Positions 23,950 to 35,736 of a stretch of DNA of 64,000 bases are shown here, piece after piece. Numbering within the stretch: the first letter of the stretch is position 1; every line of letters begins with the position of its first letter. The translations under genes were made by a program, and so were the position numbers. Source of the DNA: Mucor racemosus (taxonomy: Eukaryota > Mucoromycota > Mucoromycetes > Mucorales > Mucoraceae); the NCBI GenBank assembly GCA_027405735.1, contig JAPEHQ010000003.1, forward strand, positions 1,612,001-1,676,000. The letters run 5' to 3'. A model generated the notes under the pieces. It made no database searches and was not told the origin of the DNA. It saw only the letters and a list, made by a program, of their open reading frames with translations.

Positions 23950-24235
23950 AATTATTGGGCTAGAGGTGATTTACATTAAGTTTTAGTCTTACCTCCCCAA
24001 TATCATAAACATAAATACGGCCATCACTGGAACCTATTGTTGCCTTTTTATCCTTTTTGTCCCAAGCCAATTTATTCAATGCTTCATCAGAACCAACATA
24101 GAAAGTACTACTTACAAATGGTTCCTCGGTATTTGCATTCAAATTCCATAAATTAAATTGACTGGTTTTTGATTTACAGTAATAAGTAATATCAAACGTA
24201 TCATCAGCCCGACTTATGATAAATGTCAATCTAAA
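23950..24235 (-). pseudogene. Dynein intermediate chain fragment in the right X arm
   Basis: Minus strand, open for 89 codons: FNLWNLNANTEEPF, then ALNKLAWDKKDKKATIGSSD and GRIYVYDIGEVR. Same captured WD40 piece as at 12607-12875, here without the nonsense codon but with an insertion (SKTSQ) and altered residues. The donor-like GTAAGA after the GE codons is retained. Confidence 0.65.
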
Positions 24236-25355
24236 ACTAGGAACATCCCATTGTCATTGTTATAAGATATGAAAAGCTTGATTTTTAATAATACAGCAAT
24301 TAAATAAAAAACAAAATGATACTGATAATAGCATATGGTGAGTATTTAACATCTAAGTAAGTTTGATGATGTATGGCTTTTAAAGCCCTTTGAAAAATTC
24401 TGAGCCAAACACAACACCTTGGTCCTGTAATTTCTATCCATCAAAAAGTTGCGATTTTCACTACACAGTGAATGCACTTTTTATCAATCTTGACCTCAAT
24501 ATACATTGGGTATCAGTTTTTTTTTTACCAGTTGTATTTTCTCAGATTCATTAATATTCAGTTATATTGAAGGATGATTTGTAGCATTACCAAAAAAAAA
24601 AAGGAATAAATGCTCCAAGAGTTTTCTGCATATCAAATTATGCGATTTAATATCAAGGGTTGCACTTAACTATGCTTTTTGGACTTATCGATGCTAGTCA
24701 GAATAATTAGTAGTACTTTCATTCAAAAGTAAGCTTTGCTTTATACGTTTACATTCACCCATTCAATAAATTACATTGCATTTATTACCCGTTATATCAG
24801 CCAACCTACTTCATCTTGATTCGATACATTTGACAATTAAATGCCTAAATTACACTTGAGTCACCAGATATCGCCACAAAAAAACCTCGTACAGGTCGAC
24901 GAAGCATCACAATTTAGATCTTTTTTGTGTTCATAGTTCTGAGCTCTCTCTCACATTCATAGATCTCTGCATGAACCATATCACTATCTGTTGAATTTAG
25001 CTGAAATACATTGTTGAATGCCAACATTGTACTCGATAAAACGCCTTATTACTGTATTGCGAGTCAACACAACTGATTTGATGCTAGCTTATCATTAGAA
25101 GGTGAATCAGATAAATTCGAGATTAGACAACCTCTTTTGATAACTTTGCATCCCATGAGCTAATAATGGACCGTTATTTTAGATACGCTAATTATCAAGG
25201 ATGATGAGTTATTAACTCAAATGGACGAACGAGTCAATTAGTAGTATAAACGAAATATTAAAATTAAATATACCAATTGAATGAGCAAGAGATGATAAAT
25301 CATGTAAATTAGCATAACTGAATTGTTTCAAGTGTTTTAAACGGAATGCACCTTT

Positions 25356-25503
25356 CACTATGAAGAAAAAATCTCTTAATTCTCTTAATTGTGCCACATT
25401 AAGGAAAATAAGAGAATTTTCACTGCTTATTTTTTTTAAATTTTGTCTTATTTTCCTTAATGTGGCACAATTAAGAGAATTAAGGGATTTTTTCTTCATA
25501 GTG
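25356..25503. mobile_element. 148-bp MITE with CACTA-type ends
   Basis: About 60-bp near-perfect terminal inverted repeats beginning CACTATGAAGAAAAAATC, separated by a short AT-rich loop. It is flanked by TTT on both sides (25353-25355 and 25504-25506). The paralogous left arm (around 10755) has the empty site with a single TTT, which proves the insertion and its 3-bp duplication. CACTA ends plus a 3-bp duplication point to the EnSpm/CACTA superfamily. Confidence 0.9.
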
Positions 25504-26439
25504 TTTACTTTTGACCTATAAAAATTGATTTAATAATTAGTAAAATCAATTAACAAGTAATCATTATAGTGTACCTTTGATAGTTGGTAGTGGTATACAA
25601 CAAGGCAACGTCCCGTTTTCCTCTTCTTGGCTGTTGGTCATTAAACAGAAACAAATATATTTTAGAAACTAAATAGATTAACATGAGTTTATTTATTTAT
25701 TCACTCATTCAAATCAAGTCAATACTATACATAATACTTTTATAATCACCAATTTTTCAGTAGGTAGATATAAATTTTAGACAAAAAAAGCATAGGTTAT
25801 AACGTAGATGATGGAACAAAATCACTAAGCCTTGGATGCTTTTTTTTTATTCAAGAAAAATATTATAACGCACCCTAAAATTAACAGTTAATAATTCATT
25901 TCCAAATAAACAATAGGAAAAATATGTACTTGTACCTTCTACTTGATTTTAGTTTATGAAAAATACTGGTCTTTTTATTGTGGTTTTAAACATAAATAAA
26001 AGAGCTGAGGAAAGAGCGAGAGAGAAAAAAGAAAAATAATCCTAAATCATTCGATTTTGTGTGTTACAAACAGAAATTTACAAAGGCATAGATACTTTTA
26101 GTGTTATCAAACAGGTTGTTGTCGTTGTCCCCATTTGGTCTCCTAAGGAAGAACATGGGCAGAACTCTTTCAAACCCCAAATTTCAAATTGATATATCTC
26201 GTCAAAAAAGCAATTCTGTTGAATCAGAGTAACTCACATCTGCTTTAAATAATCATTCAAATTTTTTTTGTTATTAATTATATTATGATTGATATACTTT
26301 AGTAAATTGACTAAAAAACCTCGATCTCATTGCTCTGCTCATATGGGCTGCCTGATCTGCACAAAAGTTTTTATTCTACCCACCTGTGTAGATCATTATA
26401 CCCACAGGAAGCATATTTCGGCCGTAGCTCAAGCCTTAA

Positions 26440-26660
26440 TTTCACATTTACTCAGTATTATATTTGATAAATATATGCTCCAAGTTTCAGCTTCCATAAG
26501 TCATTGTATATTCGTTACTTTGAACGACAAATTAGTTCCCTGCTATTTACGTATACACCTACCAAAGACAATAAACACGCCAGTTCTCGCTGAAGAATAT
26601 GGGTTCAAACGGGCTCCCATTGCAATGGCAGGTATGTCTGGGGTTTATTATATTCACATA
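26440..26660 (+). repeat. Isolated A/X junction block
   Basis: Third copy of the block seen at 9551-9735 and 40200-40395, with the CCATTGCAATG motif. It closes the right end of the repeat island. Confidence 0.65.
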
Positions 26661-28446
26661 TATAATTGAAAAGTTCTAGTATGTCTGAGTTGCTCTGAAA
26701 ATGGTGAAACAAAAAACGCGTTCCCTTTTAAACTATTTTGTATGAGTTTTTTCAGATATTTTTTGAAAATTTTATATAATCAAATAATGGTTCGAAATTG
26801 AATTTTGAAGTTGCCTTTAATGCATAAAGAATGTACAAATAACATACCATAATTTCATTAGCTAACAACTGTTTTTGATGGAGCTTAGCACAAATTTGGA
26901 AAAAAATTTCTCTTCCTCTGCTTAAGTAAAGATAAAACAACTGGAAAAATGCTTATAATCAGTGAATATTGATCCAAATAGGTTGTAATTTTTACAGTAT
27001 ATACTAAAACGGTAACTACATGCTGTCAATCCAAATTTCAGCTTCCATGAATTGTTGTTTTTTGAGTAAGAAGAAAACGCCCACTTTTATAACTCATTAA
27101 AAAGCCGTGTGTCAGGATTCACAGCTTGAAAATTCTAAGGCCCTTATGAGTATTAAAATGATTCCTTGGTCAGATTTTACCAAGCTATTCTCGGCTATAA
27201 TGTATCTTACACTATCAATAATGCAGCTGGAATCAAACGATATAGTGCAAGTGAACACTGAAAACTTTGTGCACATTCATAGTTTTATGAAAAATATCTG
27301 AAATAAAAAACTCATAAATATGTTCCTATGATTGCTTGAAAAAGCCAATCGCTTAAGAGATGCCACATTATAGGCTCTAATAATGTTGTAGGTCCAAAAA
27401 CACCTTTAGAATTAATACGAACTCAATAATAATATTGTATGTAAACTGTGCCTTTAATTTGTTAGGTAATGATCTCAAAAATCTCTAAATTTAGTAGAGA
27501 CATCAATGACTAAAATCCAGGGATATTTGCATTTTTAGTGGCCTAACAAATACATTTATTGAGCAACAATGTTATCTAACGCTATTTACGAACAACATTG
27601 AATGCACGAGTAGTTAGTAAGTTATAAAAGGATATTGTGCAGTTCATGAATTCTATTACTTTTTGTCATGATAGTAAATTTTACGGCATCTCGGGTAGTT
27701 TAAATCAATATCATGTACCAAACATATTGAACCCTTACTTTTGAATGCAAGATACATGCGGCATTTTATCAAGTGTTTCAATAGGTAAAATAACTGATTT
27801 ATGGTTTTTTACTGTTGCTTAAAATCCGTATAACTCTTTAATCATTTTATTCGGTGCAAATGTGTTGCATTGTGGATTGGCAATATTGATCAAAGTAATG
27901 CTTATTTTCTTTATCAAGATTTGCCATTTGAGAGGATTATTTATTGTCAAATATGGCCATCTGACTGTAAATAGTAAATGGATATCACAGATGGAACACT
28001 GGATATTTTCAAAAAGGACAGCCTGCCATTCAAATATCATGGGTATTCTAGATACCGTTGAAACTCTCTCTCTCTCCCTCTCTCCCTCCCTCTCTCCCTC
28101 CCTCTCTCTATCTCTTTCTTTCTCTCTCTCTCTCTCAAAGCTTAATCATGTAAACAGAGAAATGAATATAAGCATATGCGCTATTTTACATTTGAAAGGG
28201 GTAAAAAAAGATGTATGTTGAAAGAAAAAAAAAATCTCCACAACAGCAGCAGATGTAGATTTGAATAACCGAATAAAAAATTGTAGCACACAAAGGTATT
28301 ACATACATGAGCAATATAATATATTAGGATACTAAACGCATTTGAGGGTTGCATTCAAATGTACAGTATACAAACCGTTGTTATGTGATATGATAAACAA
28401 TATATTTTGGAATGAATATGATACAAATAATGCAATTATGATTTTT
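26661..28446. other. Gene-free interval downstream of the RhoGEF gene
   Basis: About 1.8 kb of AT-rich sequence with only short, unconvincing reading frames. It contains the CT microsatellite described separately. Confidence 0.5.
28063..28136. repeat. (CT)n/(CCCT)n microsatellite
   Basis: Pyrimidine tract of CTCTCT interspersed with CCCTCTCT and TTTC units. Confidence 0.95.
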
Positions 28447-30317
28447 TTAGAGTGTTCCAATAGATGAACGAGATGGTGGTGGCGCTTTGTTTTGTGCATA
28501 ATCCATTGCAACAGCTAAACCGGTCAAAATCTTCAAAGCTAAATCTAGCTCTGAGTAGTTTGTGTCGAATGGATGGACATATTTCTGTAAATCTATAAGA
28601 AATAGCTTGTGAATAATGCCATAATACAGCGTTGTTTTATTTACCTTTTATTAACAGACAATATCTTGGTATTCTTTGAATGGGTGCAATAAAATAATCT
28701 GACATGCCTAATCGATTTGTATCCCTTCGGGATAGGTTTTCCTATAGGCCCAATAAATACACTTTTTAGTATGAATTTTCTATATCTTCTTTAATCTCCT
28801 TTTTTTTTTGTTTTTTTGTATTTTTCGTATACCTGATCTATTTTAATAAATAGTACGTTGCTACAGGCTCTTTTAATTGTTTTGATGTTTGTTCTATAAT
28901 GCATGGCGTATTTTAAAAACACAACAAATGTGGACTCAAAGGACCGAAAAATTTGACCCACATTATTGGTTGACTTGAATGATTGTAGTAATTTATCAGA
29001 CAACTCTACTAGTTCTGGTAAATGATTGAATAAAATTGGAATATCTGTTGATTTAACAAGAGAATATTTTGACTGAGAAGCAGCCAGCATTGGCCGCATA
29101 TATCTCTGCAAATGAATGTTTAGCATGTACAATGTATAAAATACACATATACCTTACATCTTGTATTAGCACCAATAGTTGATTGTATGATTTCTCTGTT
29201 TCTATCAATTCATTTAATATGAATTTTATCATGGCATGGTCTTTTGGTGATGACTGTCGCACAAATCTTTGTCGTTCTAGTGGATCTTCCGGCTTAGATT
29301 CAATAATAAGGAATATAATAAATATTAGTATATTAATAATAAATATATATTTTTTTTTAAAAAAAAGAAAAAGAAACTCACAATCAATGCTGGATGTGAT
29401 ATTATTTTATATAATTCTTTTTTATCATTATCTAACATACAATCTTGATCAGGGTTTGTAGATAATAATTGTGTAATCGTATTTTTCCAAACATGAATTG
29501 CCCGGGTTTCTTTTGATTTTAGTGAATCTAATCCTAGTACAGTACGAGCTCGTGCTACATTAACTACGCCTGACAGCCTCTTTTCTTTATTTTGAGAGAT
29601 AGAACGAGAAAGACAATAATTTTTTTTAATAGATGTTGAAGATAAAGTAATATCTGATTGGACTGTATTGATGATTTCTTCTTCCTCATCTTCCTCTTTA
29701 ATCATTAAATCATCTAATAATCTAATGGTTTTTAATGAAGATGACCTTGATGAACTATTTGATGAAGTGCTTTCTTCAGTTTGTTGTTGTTGTCGATCAA
29801 TAAAGTCAATTGCAATAGAATGTCGGTTGAATTGCCGATTTTTTGTTTGTTGTTGTTTTTGTTGTTTTTGCTGTAAGGATGATGGTGGAGAAAACGATAT
29901 CTGCCGTGCTATTGTTGCTCTTGTAGCAGTAGCAGTGGTTGTATTGGTAGTTTCTTCATCGTCTTCTTCTTTTACTGATGGAAAGAAGAATTGCGAAAAT
30001 GGTCTTGCAGACAAGGAGGGTTTTAGTTTTAGATTTGATGGTGGTATCTGTGCTGTTGATTTTGCTTCAGCTTCTTTTGCGGCAAGCATTGGAGATGGCT
30101 GTGGTGTAGGTAAAGAAGCATTTGATTTGCTTTCCAATGAATCCTTTTGTTGTTTTGACCTTCTTCTTGAAACAGATGCAACCAATGTCTGTAATTTACT
30201 AAATGAAGATGATCTGCTCTTTTTTTTTGCTTTTGTATCTTTAGTACTGTCATTTTTGGTTGCTGTTGCTTTTTTTAATAAAATGGAATTGCTATTATTG
30301 CAAACATCAATAGACAT
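28447..30317 (-). CDS. Rho guanine-nucleotide exchange factor with a DH domain and no PH domain (528 aa)
   Basis: Five exons: 30317-29382, 29292-29158, 29105-28833, 28741-28645, 28592-28447. The N-terminal about 310 residues are low-complexity (poly-Ser, poly-Gln, acidic EEDEEEE) with basic patches, probably disordered and phosphorylated. The DH domain follows: CR1 (FILNELIETEKSYNQLLVLI, then YMRPMLA), the middle helices, and CR3 (MSDYFIAPIQRIPRYCLLIK). After CR3 only about 45 residues remain (ending SRSSIGTL), so the usual PH domain is absent. It should activate Rho/Cdc42-type GTPases controlling polarity. Exact substrate cannot be told. Start chosen at the only upstream ATG of the long first exon (MSIDVCNNSNSI). 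Confidence 0.85.
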
Positions 30318-30622
30318 TATTCTGTAAAATTGTGATAAAAAGATGAAAGGAAAGAAAGAAAAAAAAAGAAAAAAAAAAAAAAAAAAAAAAAAGAGAGAGA
30401 GAGAAATCGAAGATTTTTATTTGAGATAGTAACCCCTAAAAATATACAACATGTTTGCTGTTTGTCCAACATCAAAAAGTTTACTTGCTTTGTCCATCAA
30501 TCCTCTTCTTCTTCTTCTTTCGAGTTATTGAATAGGCGCTTTTATATTCAATATAGTTTAATTTCATATTCAAACAAATTCGCGTTTTTACCTTTTTTTT
30601 TTATAACGCAAATAGACTAAAT
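30318..30622. promoter_or_regulatory. 305-bp divergent promoter between RhoGEF and phosphomevalonate kinase
   Basis: Head-to-head genes share this interval. It contains a purine tract (long A run ending in GAGAGAGAGAG, about 30355-30403) near the RhoGEF start and a TTCTTCTTC tract (about 30500-30520). No specific factor site is claimed. Confidence 0.6.
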
Positions 30623-32450
30623 ATGACTCAAAATTGTATTATTGCTTCTGCTCCGGGAAAAGTGCTCTTAACCGGTGGTTATTTAGTTTTGGAACAAGCC
30701 TATACGGGCTTAGTTATTGGTACCTCTGCTAGATTTTATACTGTAATTAAATCCGAAAATTCTGGTACTGGTGCTGCAGGTACCCTCACTGTACGTTCAC
30801 CTCAATTTGATCAAGCAACTTGGCAATATAAATCAATTGCTAAGGGCGATAAGCTCGAATTTGAATCCATGTATGTCGAATATTTCCTTCTATCATTGAT
30901 TTTGATTTACTAATGTATATAATATAGTACCACTGAAAGTAGCAATAAATTTGTAGAAACATGTTTAAAATTCACATTGCAAATCATCCTTGAAAGAGTT
31001 GGTGCAGAACAATTAAATCAACTTTTAAGCAATGGTATTGAAGTAACAATTGTTGGTGATAATGATTTTTACTCTCAACGTGCTCAGGTATAATACAGTG
31101 CCAGTTAATCATAATTCTGATCTAATGCCAAATTATTTGATTTAGCTGGAAGCAAAGCACCTTTCAAATAATGCAGATGCATTAGCTTCACTTGACCCCT
31201 TTTGCAAAACACATGCTACGCTATCTACTGTACATAAAACAGGACTTGGAAGCTCTGCTGCACTCACAACCTCTTTGGTCGCCGCATTATTACTTTATTT
31301 CAAGGTAGTCAATGAATCTTTGAATAAAGAAGAAAAGATTTTGATCCATAATGTTGCTCAATTCGTACATTGCTTTGCTCAAGGTAAAGTTGGAAGTGGT
31401 TTTGATGTGTCATCTGCTGTCTGGGGAAGTCATCGTTACAAGAGATTCAATCCAGCCATTTTAACCCCAATTATGGTAAATATCACCACCTTAGGGAGAC
31501 GACATGAAAAAACCAAGCATAACCTCCTTAAATTTATATATATATTTTTTTTTGATATTGTCAGGATGAAAATGTAGACTCTAAAGTATTATCAAATGCA
31601 CTTGATTCTCATAATCAAAGGTAAAAAAAAAAAAAAAAAATCATCATCATGCGTGTAAATCAAATTTACTCAAACGTACATATTTTTAGTTGGGATAATG
31701 ATGTTACTCCATTCAAACTACCTCCTGGCTTCGACTTGATGTTGGCAGATATTGATGCCGGTAGTCATACGCCCACTTTAGTTGGAAAAGTATTGGCTTG
31801 GAAGAAATCAAAGCCTGAAGAAGGTAAATTACAGCTATGAATGAAACCAGATACCAAACATTGACACACTCTTTCTCTAGCTGATGCTCTTTGGGATGAA
31901 TTAGGAGCATATAACTCCAAAGTAGAGCAACATTTCCGTCAGCTTTCCACATATCATGAACAAGATGCTAAATTGTATGATGAAACTCTCAGTGCATGTT
32001 CTCATTTAAAATCCACCGAATGGCATACTGTTCCTGGATTTATTGCTCAGGAATTTGTAGAGCTTGTCAATGACGCAAATCATGTTCGCTCACTTTTGCA
32101 GACAATGAGCGATTTATCTGATGTCCCAATTGAACCAAAAGAGCAAACGAAACTTTTAAATGAATGTGCAAAGGTACCTGGTGTTGCAATGGCTGTTGTT
32201 CCAGGAGGTAAAAAAAAAAAACACTACTAAATTCGATAAAAATTATTAATCCTTATTTATAGCTGGTGGTTATGATGCTATTGTTTGTATTGTTTTGTCC
32301 GATAAAGCAAAACAAGATGTTCGTCAAGTTTGGGAGTCATGGAAAGAACTTAGTGTTGGCCCTCTCCTTTCTCAAGCAGACTCTCATGGTGTAACTTCTG
32401 TAAAATTAGATGCTGTACCTGGTTTATCAGCTGTTCTTTCAAATAATTAA
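30623..32450 (+). CDS. ERG8: Phosphomevalonate kinase (480 aa)
   Basis: Converts mevalonate-5-phosphate to the diphosphate in the cytosolic isoprenoid/sterol pathway. Seven exons: 30623-30870, 30928-31087, 31146-31475, 31565-31620, 31690-31823, 31881-32207, 32263-32450, giving 1443 nt. It is a GHMP kinase: the N-terminal motif SAPGKVLLTGGYLVL (residues about 8-22) fits Erg8, the ATP-binding motif 2 is TGLGSSAALT, and GKVGSGFDVSSAVWGSHRY is the characteristic Erg8 follow-on motif. The C-terminal GHMP motif 3 is PGAGGYDAIVCIVL. Length is close to yeast Erg8 (about 450 aa). Nothing is missing. Confidence 0.95.
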
Positions 32451-32637
32451 AATTAATTTACACATTTTTGAGAAAAATTGCGGGTTTGTGTGAGGCTAAA
32501 CTGCCTAGAAAAATGAAGCCAGTTTGACCGAATGTTTGAAGCTAGTTTGGCAAGCTTTTCGCAAATAAATTGACCGATTTTTTGATAATTCTATTTCTAA
32601 TAATTGTATCTTCTGAAAATGAATTTCTTTCACAAAA

Positions 32638-33020
32638 ATGGTAAACGGAATTGTAGATGAGTCTGGCAAGGAAGCGTCTGCCTTCGTTGTAGATCCATCG
32701 TTTCGACTAACAAATTTGACGAATTTTCACAAATACGTGAAGAACAAAAAAGTAATCGTTGAAATTGAAGAGCTCAAAGGCATTGATATGAAGGAAGCAA
32801 CTCCCAAGAAGGAAAGAAAATCAGTCTACAATACTTATTCGGACAAAGACCGACGATGATACTTCTTTTTCATTCAAGAGAAGCTCATGACACCTTCTCA
32901 AGCTGCCAAAACTGCCAATACTTATTATAAAACTACTAAAACATGGAAGACAGCATACAACAAAGACCTAGAAAAGAACATCCCTGTCAAAAAAGAGAAT
33001 GAATTGGAAAACGTGTTTTA
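32638..33020 (+). pseudogene. Relic of a Tc1/IS630-like transposase N-terminus
   Basis: Fragment starting MVNGIVDESGKEASAF with a helix-turn-helix region: SVYNTYSDKDRR, stop (TGA 32857-32859), YFFFIQEKLMTPSQAAKTAN, then TAYNKDLEKNIPVKKENEL. The pattern parallels the intact 463-aa transposase (KYTPKQVEKLFDLIIKQGF, AAALATG, NNDPERRLP). The catalytic domain is missing. It lies directly 3' of the ERG8 gene. Confidence 0.6.
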
Positions 33021-33239
33021 CTTTGAGGCCTACTTGATGTGCGATTTTTTTTTTGAAATGCTGATTTATTCCCAAATTTATTTTTTTTTCTTTACAAAAA
33101 AAATACCTAGTGCTTTTCAACGGATATATTTATTTTTTAAGCAAAAAAAAAAGTGCAATTACCTCTCTCATCATATAAATAAAATCCTTCAAAAATTGGA
33201 TTTTAGGTTTTTTTTTACGTTTTGTAGAGGAGCATAAAT

Positions 33240-33905
33240 ATTTCCAACAGCGACATGGTGGCACCATTCATAGCAGTAAATAGCTCTAGAAAGAATATAA
33301 TTTCATATACTCTTCAAGGCTAGCAATAAAACTATTTTTAAAAAAAAAGAAAAATAAAAATAAAAAAATTACTTGCAGCATCCAAATGTCTCAAAGCATA
33401 TGGAAACGTATCATATTATGTAATTTTCAAATTTTAAACAGGAAAAGAAATGTTGAAACTCATATATTTTTCACTCCTTGAAAAAAAAAACACCAGATGG
33501 CAAACTAATTTCAGATCAGAAATATAATGCAATGCGGCAAAAAACCTATAAATTCGACTTGCCTGTAGGATCAGCTTTTGAATTTATCAATTGATAGTTT
33601 TAAAATTAAATATTCGTTGAAATACTCGCTTATTTTACGAGATAAATTGTGTTGCATGCATCTATCTTGATTGTGAAATTGGCATGATAAACCTGCGAAT
33701 CAAACCTGTGTACAATAGAAGAAAGAACAGTCAAACCTGCAACATATCCCAAAATAATTTTTTCTGTATTTTTCCTAAACCAAAACATCCTTTCCCTCTT
33801 TATTTTTATCTAACCAACATAAGCGTTGATTCTTGAATCATTCTTATTTCTCTTTTACTCTCGCAAAAATTATTACTAAAAAAAAAAGATTAAATCAGCA
33901 TATAT
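33240..33905. other. Intergenic, presumed promoter of the PHD-finger gene
   Basis: AT-rich with several A and T runs. A pyrimidine-rich stretch at about 33770-33860 precedes the proposed start. No gene seen. Confidence 0.45.
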
Positions 33906-35736
33906 ATGGGTAAATGAATTGATTGTTGCTCCAGATCACTCAATGCATTGCATTAACACTTTATTTTATTTTATTTAGTTGTGCATAGAAGAGGCGGTAG
34001 ACCTAGTGGAGTAGGCAGAAGAAAGCAAAGAACTCCAGCAAGAAGAAGATCACAGTCCACCTCTGATGAAAATAGTTCTGATGGTGGTTCAATTACTCGT
34101 TGTATTTGCGGTGAAACTCGTAAGTTCTATTAAAAAAGGAAGTTTTAATCTTTGGATATTGATATCAAGTACTCTATTAAAGATAGCCTTGGTTTGATGG
34201 TTCAATGCGATAAATGTGAAGTGTGGCAACATTGTGAATGTATGGGACTCGAGCAACCAGATATACCTGATCATTACTATTGCGAACAATGTAAACCGGA
34301 AAATCATAAAAACCTTCGTCAAAACAATGGAAGGTAAAGAGACCAAAAATCTCCTCTTTCCCTATCATTTGCGTTTTATTTACTAATTGGTATTTTCCCC
34401 CCTTTTTTTCTTTCTTATTATTAGAACAAAACGCCAATATGTTTCGACCGAACGTGTAGCAGCTGTTGTGAAAGCACCGAAAAAGAGAATGACTCTGAAT
34501 AGTCGAGAAGCAAGTATGTCTCTTGAAGATGTGTTGGCAGCAAGAAGTGCATTGGAATTGTATGAGTCGCATAAAGATGGCGATTCTCAATCAAACTCTC
34601 CTCCTCCCCATTTAAATGATCTTGAAGATTCTCCCACTCATACACATAACGAACAAATATATACTGCCACCGCTATTGTAACAACATCACCCAAGAGTCA
34701 AGATGATATTAATATGACAATCAAAGAAAATGGAGACGTTGCAGTTAAACCAACCAAGAGAAAACGAGATTTAGGGATTAAACTACCAGATACGATTGAC
34801 GAAAAATCAGAGCCACCTTCATCTACTGTTTCATCTGTAGGTCAAGAAGAACTTCCTATTTTAAAAGAGCAAGGTAAATGTATTTATCCGTAATTTATCT
34901 GATTTATACTAAATTCTGATGCTATTGTGTTTATAGAAGAATTTTCAGAACCTGATCGAATTACGCCAAAACAATCAACATCAACGATCGTTAAACCTAA
35001 AAGAAAACAAGCGAAACCATCTGAAAAAAAGTTGAATGGTCGAGTAAATGGTAAAACAAATGGTGGTAAACGAGGTAAACCAAGATCCCGTACATCGACG
35101 CCTGTTCGAGAATCATCGCCTGTCGCATTCAGTGAATTAGAGGACGATGGAAAGGATTATTCAGAAGATGGCATTTCCTCAGTTTTATTCGAATATTTCT
35201 CACCTACAGCACGTGCCTCATCTCCTCCAGCAAAGACTCGTCAACCTCATGCTCGTATGAGTATATCCGAAATGAATAGAAGAGCAAATCAAATATTAGA
35301 GTACATTAGTTCTATTCAAGTGGAAATGGCAAGCAAAGAAAATGATAACCGTGCAGGACATGGCAATAATAATAAATCAATGACAACGCTCACAGCAAAC
35401 CGTCTTAATGAAATTACAGCAGTAGTATCAATGGAAGAAAATCAAATGAGAGACAATGATGATAACGATTCTTTAAGTAGTGCGAGTACAATCCCACTAG
35501 TTCGAGATACAGAATTCGATGATGATTTATTACTAGAACCATTAGATAAAGAAAATCAAAGTTCAATGGAAATCATGGATATGCTTACACGAAAACTCAT
35601 TAAATTTCAACGAAGATTCGGGTCAAGAAATCGTACAATATATGAGGAGGCTTTAATGGAAGGCGAAGGTCGTATTACTCGTAGTCGTGAGGCCAGTGGA
35701 AATGTGAATACATATCGAAATATGATGGCTCATTAA
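33906..35736 (+). CDS. PHD-finger chromatin protein, Cti6-like (514 aa)
   Basis: Proposed exons 33906-33909 (ATGG), 33979-34119, 34183-34333, 34425-34873, 34937-35736, total 1545 nt. The PHD finger has all eight ligands in Cys4-His-Cys3 order: RCICGETHSLG, then [20 protein letters not shown] and [13 protein letters not shown]. An N-terminal basic stretch ([14 protein letters not shown]) precedes it. The rest is charged and disordered, with NLS-like clusters ([22 protein letters not shown]). Yeast Cti6, a PHD protein of the Rpd3L histone deacetylase complex that binds methylated H3K4, has this layout, so that is my best guess. The four-nucleotide first exon is an inference: the second exon opens in frame right after an acceptor and lacks an ATG. 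Confidence 0.75.

Larger units (their letters stand above)
22439..26435 (+). repeat. Repeat X, right inverted arm
   Basis: Begins abruptly after GAGAGTAGCTA of the pseudogene intron with CAGTACTGTATGCTG, and ends near the motif TTCGGCCGTAG at about 26430. It is the inverted partner of 9738-14484 and is collinear with 40490-48130. It lacks segment C and carries the MITE at 25356. Apart from the captured dynein fragment it holds no gene I can support. Confidence 0.85.

Noticed and set aside
28063..28136. CT-rich tract coding a Ser-Leu repeat peptide in the frame 27862-28221
   Set aside because: Simple microsatellite; flanking codons show no recognisable protein.
29668..30327. 219-codon plus-strand frame opposite the RhoGEF first exon
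   Set aside because: Shadow of the Ser/Gln-rich minus-strand coding exon; its poly-Ser/Cys/Val composition is what complementary low-complexity sequence gives.
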